In this document: positions 50,223 to 53,277 of the stretch, in pieces
How the letters are laid out: each line of letters opens with the position of its first letter
Numbering within the stretch: the first letter of the stretch is position 1
Assembly: GCA_903865895.1 (NCBI GenBank)
Contig: CAIPLM010000048.1
Span: 1 to 53,277 of the forward strand
DNA length: 53,277 nt
Reading direction: 5' to 3'
Origin: an uncultured Rhodospirillales bacterium
GTDB lineage: Bacteria; Pseudomonadota; Alphaproteobacteria; Acetobacterales; Acetobacteraceae
Program-made: the position numbers and the translations under genes
The notes under the pieces: model-generated
The model's input: only the letters and a program-made list of their open reading frames with translations
The model's database searches: none
What the model was told of the DNA's origin: nothing

Positions 50223-52091
50223 TCACGCGGCGAACCTCGCCCTCAGCCGCGCGGCCACGCGGGCGAGAATGGGCCCATGGGTGATCTGCGGCGCACAGGC
50301 CTCGGCCTCCCAGATGCGCTGGGCGAAGTCGGGATGCGCCGCCACCACCGCCCCAGCATTGGCGAAGGCGGCGCGATTGCCGGTATCGAGATAGCTCTCC
50401 ACTGCCAACCCATCGGCGAAAATCACGTCATGTGTGGGCAACTCGACATGGAAATACGTCACCTCGGCCACCGCTTCCTGCCGAATGCTCATGCCGTTCA
50501 CCAAATGCCGCACGGGGATCAGCACGTCCTCCACATGCACGGCGTGATCGGGGGAGAGCAGCAGATCGCGGACGGGCTGTCCGTTGCCGAAGGCACCGGC
50601 CTGCACGCGGATCGGCCAGACGTCACGCGGCCGCGGATGACGGCGGCAATCGACGCGCCGCCAGCCGATCCACACCACCGGCACGAGCCCGCCGAAGGCC
50701 GAGCGCACGCATTGGCCGACCCGCAACGCCTCAACCGGGACCTCACCCAAATCGGCATCAATCCGCGTCCCCCGCGCGAAACAGGCCACGGGCGCGTATG
50801 CCAGCGCGTAGACGTCGCTGCGCCCCACCGCCGCGTCCCCATGCAACCGCACGCTGAGATCGTAGCGCCCGTCGTGATCCGGCGTCACTGCGATCTGCTG
50901 CACATTGCTGATCCCGCTTGTACTGGCGGCCAGTTGTGCGCCACTCACGCCGTCGAACAGGAGCAGGTCGAGATGGTCGATCGTGTTGTTACCATCCGCC
51001 GCCCAGGTCAGCGTCGCGACATAGGTTGTTCCGGCGGTCAGCGAGAGCACGTAGTCATGCACCGCATCCTGCCCGGCGGCGGCGCTTGCGGTCGCGAGGC
51101 TCCAGCCGGATGCAGGCATCGCGATGCCCGGCACCGGCGCGAAATCCTGGCTGCCGATCGGCACAGCGCGCATCGCCGTGGGGGCCCGTTCGCCGGCATA
51201 GAGCGTCTCCACGCTCGCCAATACATTCACCACCCCGGCGCCGTAGACCGCGTTGAGCGGCTGCTCCACGGTGGGGGCGGCCGCGGTGGTGTAGTAGTCG
51301 GCGGGCTTGCTCGCACCGTTCAGCAGCAGCGCCTTGAGGGTGCGGAAATCCACCGCATCCGCCAGATTCGCCGCCGTTGCACCCGCCTGCACCAGCAGCG
51401 TCGCAGCGCCCGAGACGATGGCGGTGCTGCGGCTGGTGACGGTCTGCGGCGCTGAGATATCTGGCTTCGGCACCCCATCCGGGGCCGGCCCGATCGCCTG
51501 CACGCCGGGCCAGGTATCCACGCTGATCACGTTATAGGCGGAGGACGGCATACCCGGCGTGCCGCCATTCCCGGCGGCGGCGACGAAGACGGTATTGCCG
51601 AGCAGCGCCGCGGCGTCGAAAGCCGGGTCCACATCGGCGCCGAGATAGATCACGCTGAGGTTCACCACCTTATCGGGCAGCTTTCCGGCGGCGAGATTAT
51701 CGAGGAAGCCGGCGGCGCTGTAGTTATCGACATGCGCCACCCCCGGCGCCACACCCTGGGGCGGGCCAAGATAGGGCGTCGGGTTGTAGAAAAAGCCGGC
51801 CTGCACGGTGGCGTGGTTGGAAAAGCTGCCGAGCACGCCGTCATTATAGGTGAACGTGCGAAAGAGGCCGTTGTAATACGTGATGAAGCGGTCGGCGTTG
51901 TTGGCGGGATGACCGAGCGAGGCCGGATTTACTTCGAAATCGATGCCGCCATCGGTGCCGCTGCTGCTGCTCTCCACCTGGCCGACGCGCACACCCGCAC
52001 CGGTCAGCGCGGGATAGCGGGCGCGCAGCGTGGTGAGGCCGATGATATCGGCAATCGCCGCGTAGTCCGGCCCGCCGAGCGTGAAACTCAT
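50223..52091 (-). CDS. Subtilase-like (S8) protein fused to a Hint autoprocessing domain
   Basis: 622 residues. Residues about 1-300 resemble a subtilisin fold: GAGVRVGQVESSSSG (Asp position is Glu40), NHATVQAGF (His93), AAAGNGGTPG (oxyanion Asn175), PDISAPQ, and VTSRSTAIVSGAATLL in place of GTSMATPHVAGAA (Ser220; Gly changed to Val, Pro to Ala). Residues about 325-435 look like a PPC-type beta domain. From Cys437 (CFARGTRIDADLGEVPVEALRVGQ) a Hint domain of the alphaproteobacterial Hint_2 kind follows, with the block-B-like SPDHAVHV (His516). No Sec signal is visible. The start overlaps the mutarotase stop as ATGA. Confidence 0.82.
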   Translation of the reverse strand: MSFTLGGPDYAAIADIIGLTTLRARYPALTGAGVRVGQVESSSSGTDGGIDFEVNPASLGHPANNADRFITYYNGLFRTFTYNDGVLGSFSNHATVQAGFFYNPTPYLGPPQGVAPGVAHVDNYSAAGFLDNLAAGKLPDKVVNLSVIYLGADVDPAFDAAALLGNTVFVAAAGNGGTPGMPSSAYNVISVDTWPGVQAIGPAPDGVPKPDISAPQTVTSRSTAIVSGAATLLVQAGATAANLADAVDFRTLKALLLNGASKPADYYTTAAAPTVEQPLNAVYGAGVVNVLASVETLYAGERAPTAMRAVPIGSQDFAPVPGIAMPASGWSLATASAAAGQDAVHDYVLSLTAGTTYVATLTWAADGNNTIDHLDLLLFDGVSGAQLAASTSGISNVQQIAVTPDHDGRYDLSVRLHGDAAVGRSDVYALAYAPVACFARGTRIDADLGEVPVEALRVGQCVRSAFGGLVPVVWIGWRRVDCRRHPRPRDVWPIRVQAGAFGNGQPVRDLLLSPDHAVHVEDVLIPVRHLVNGMSIRQEAVAEVTYFHVELPTHDVIFADGLAVESYLDTGNRAAFANAGAVVAAHPDFAQRIWEAEACAPQITHGPILARVAARLRARFAA

Positions 52092-52429
52092 GAAGCGGCT
52101 TGGTCCTCCGCCGAAAGCACGAACATCCGCTCAAGCGGCACGCGCAACAGCCCATCCGTGCGGACGAGAATATCGGCCATATGCGCCTGCCAACGCTGGA
52201 ACACCTCGGTCTCCGGCAGCCGGTCCATCCTGTGGTCCCGGCGGCGCAGGATGAAGGCGAAGAGCATCCCATCGGCCGGATTGAGATGGATTTCGTACTG
52301 CAGGATGCCGGCGCCGAGCAGCGCATCCCGCATCTCCGGCCAGATCGCGTCATGCCGGCGCTTATACTCGGCCTCGCTGCCCGGGCGCAGGCGCAGGCCG
52401 AAGGCGATGAACTCGCTGCCGGCGATCAT
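52088..52429 (-). CDS. rhaM: L-rhamnose mutarotase family protein (RhaM/RhaU)
   Basis: 113 residues, near the family length of about 104. RhaM marks: FIAFGLRLRPGSEAEYKRRHDAIWPEMRDALLGAGILQYEIHLNPADGMLFAFI and VFQRWQAHMADIL. The family interconverts alpha and beta anomers of L-rhamnose (or related 6-deoxy sugars such as fucose in sister groups). Overlaps both neighbours by ATGA (52426-52429 with the dehydrogenase, 52088-52091 with the Hint protein), so all three are translationally coupled. Suggests the operon handles a 6-deoxyhexose; no RhaABD genes are in view. Confidence 0.9.
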   Translation of the reverse strand: MIAGSEFIAFGLRLRPGSEAEYKRRHDAIWPEMRDALLGAGILQYEIHLNPADGMLFAFILRRRDHRMDRLPETEVFQRWQAHMADILVRTDGLLRVPLERMFVLSAEDQAAS

Positions 52430-53277
52430 ACCACCACCTGCACCGCCCCACCCGCCCGCGCCGAGGCCTGCATCCCCGCCAGCACCGCCACGGTGGCGGC
52501 GCCCACCTCGCCAGGGCTGCGGTTCTCCCCGCGCCCCTGGGCCAGTTCCACCAGCGCGTCGATCGGCCCGATGCAGTTGTACACCCAGTCGCCCGGCGCG
52601 ATCGGCAGGCGCTCCACCCCCGCCACGGTATGGATCGCCGCCTCGTCGCGGTCGAACTCCAGCGTCATCACCCCCGCCGAGCCCGCGATGATCAGCCGCA
52701 GCAACGCCCGCTGCCCCTCCGGCATCCCCGCCGCCCCGCCGAGCGCCGCCGTGGCGCCGCCGGCAAATCCCACGGTCGCCGCATCCGCGAGATCAACCGC
52801 CCCGGTCCCGGTGCTTTGGGCCGCCACCGTCTCGGGCGCCAGCCCGGTCAGCCACAGCATTAGCGCGATGGAGTGGGACATCTGGCCATACGCGAACCCG
52901 CCGCCGCCGGCCGGGTCCTGCCAGGTCATGCTATCCGGGCGAAACATCGTGGTCTGCCAGCGCGCAAAGCCGACGCTGCCCTCGAACACCGGGCGGGTGG
53001 CGGAGACGAAGGTGCAGGTGATGTGCTCGATCCGCCCAATCACCCCCGCGGCGAGGCGGGCGCGGATACCGTCGAGATGCGGCAGATACTGGTAGCCATT
53101 GGCGATCAGCAAATGCCGTCCTACCCGCCGCGCATGCTCAACCAAATCGCGCGCCTCGGCGGGATCGACCGTCATCGGCTTTTCGCACAACACATGGGCA
53201 CCGGCATCGAGCGCATCGCGCACATGCGCGTGGTGCAGAATATGCGGCGAGGCCACCACCACCACATCCGGCCGCCG
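52426..53277 (-). CDS. Gfo/Idh/MocA-family oxidoreductase (N-terminus beyond window edge)
   Basis: About 283 residues visible, with the frame open at the right edge, so the Rossmann GxGxxG segment is missing. Visible parts: RRPDVVVVASPHILHHAHVRDALDAGAHVLCEKPMTVDPAEA with the EKP motif, ANGYQYLPHLDGIRARLAAGVIGRIEHITC and GGGFAYGQMSHSIALMLWLTG. Such enzymes oxidise or reduce sugars or their derivatives with NAD(P). First visible gene of a coupled minus-strand trio with the mutarotase and the Hint protein; more genes may lie to the right. Confidence 0.9.
   Translation of the reverse strand, partial: RRPDVVVVASPHILHHAHVRDALDAGAHVLCEKPMTVDPAEARDLVEHARRVGRHLLIANGYQYLPHLDGIRARLAAGVIGRIEHITCTFVSATRPVFEGSVGFARWQTTMFRPDSMTWQDPAGGGGFAYGQMSHSIALMLWLTGLAPETVAAQSTGTGAVDLADAATVGFAGGATAALGGAAGMPEGQRALLRLIIAGSAGVMTLEFDRDEAAIHTVAGVERLPIAPGDWVYNCIGPIDALVELAQGRGENRSPGEVGAATVAVLAGMQASARAGGAVQVVV

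Overview
This is a GC-rich, densely packed window with ATGA/GTGA-coupled genes, many periplasmic-binding-protein importers and a Wzx/Wzy-type exopolysaccharide locus. Together with the style of its intergenic hairpin repeats, this suggests an alphaproteobacterium, most likely Acetobacteraceae/Rhodospirillales. That placement is an inference; no rRNA or other phylogenetic marker lies in the window. No tRNA, rRNA or CRISPR array was seen.

Layout. (1) 1-3317, minus strand: branched-chain amino-acid-type importer livG-livF-livH-livM, with livM running off the left edge. (2) 3577-15330: exopolysaccharide locus. It holds a flippase (+), then a minus-strand run (initiating sugar-1-P transferase, Wzz/BY-kinase fusion, polymerase-like membrane protein, three glycosyltransferases), and on the plus strand an outer-membrane barrel and a Wza-like export lipoprotein. 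(3) 15338-18863: a PhnW-type transaminase divergent from a LysR regulator, then a serine hydrolase and the remnant of an IS630-type transposase. (4) 19112-24379, minus strand: a five-gene operon of APH-fold kinase, divergent enolase paralogue, 2-hydroxyacid dehydrogenase, DUF1537 acid-sugar kinase and PdxA-type dehydrogenase. Divergent from it (24447-31198, plus) are a SelA/DgaE-like PLP enzyme, a DSD1-like PLP enzyme, an M81 (MlrC-like) peptidase, an HpaI-type aldolase, a second hydroxyacid dehydrogenase and an LLM flavoprotein. Together they look like a catabolic island for hydroxy-/amino-acids or acid sugars.

(5) 31297-42286: plant-glycan-type uptake and cleavage, with a GtaA-like (DUF4965/DUF1793) enzyme, a complete sugar ABC importer, a GH51 arabinofuranosidase and a second sugar importer that has no ATPase of its own. 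(6) 42405-49666: a Gfo/Idh/MocA dehydrogenase and a family-5 (Dpp/Opp-like) importer with a fused double ATPase. (7) 49656-53277, minus strand: a possible broken orphan gene, then a coupled trio of Gfo/Idh/MocA dehydrogenase (cut by the right edge), RhaM-type mutarotase, and a subtilase-like protein fused to a Hint autoprocessing domain.

The two most unusual items are the enolase paralogue at 22089-23378, which keeps the metal site but has lost two catalytic positions and is co-transcribed with two kinases, and the subtilase-like/Hint fusion at 50223-52091, whose protease motifs are altered. Regulation is visible only in part: one LysR gene with a palindromic divergent promoter, and a large nested palindrome ahead of the sugar importer. 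Several intergenic spaces hold elaborate hairpin elements.
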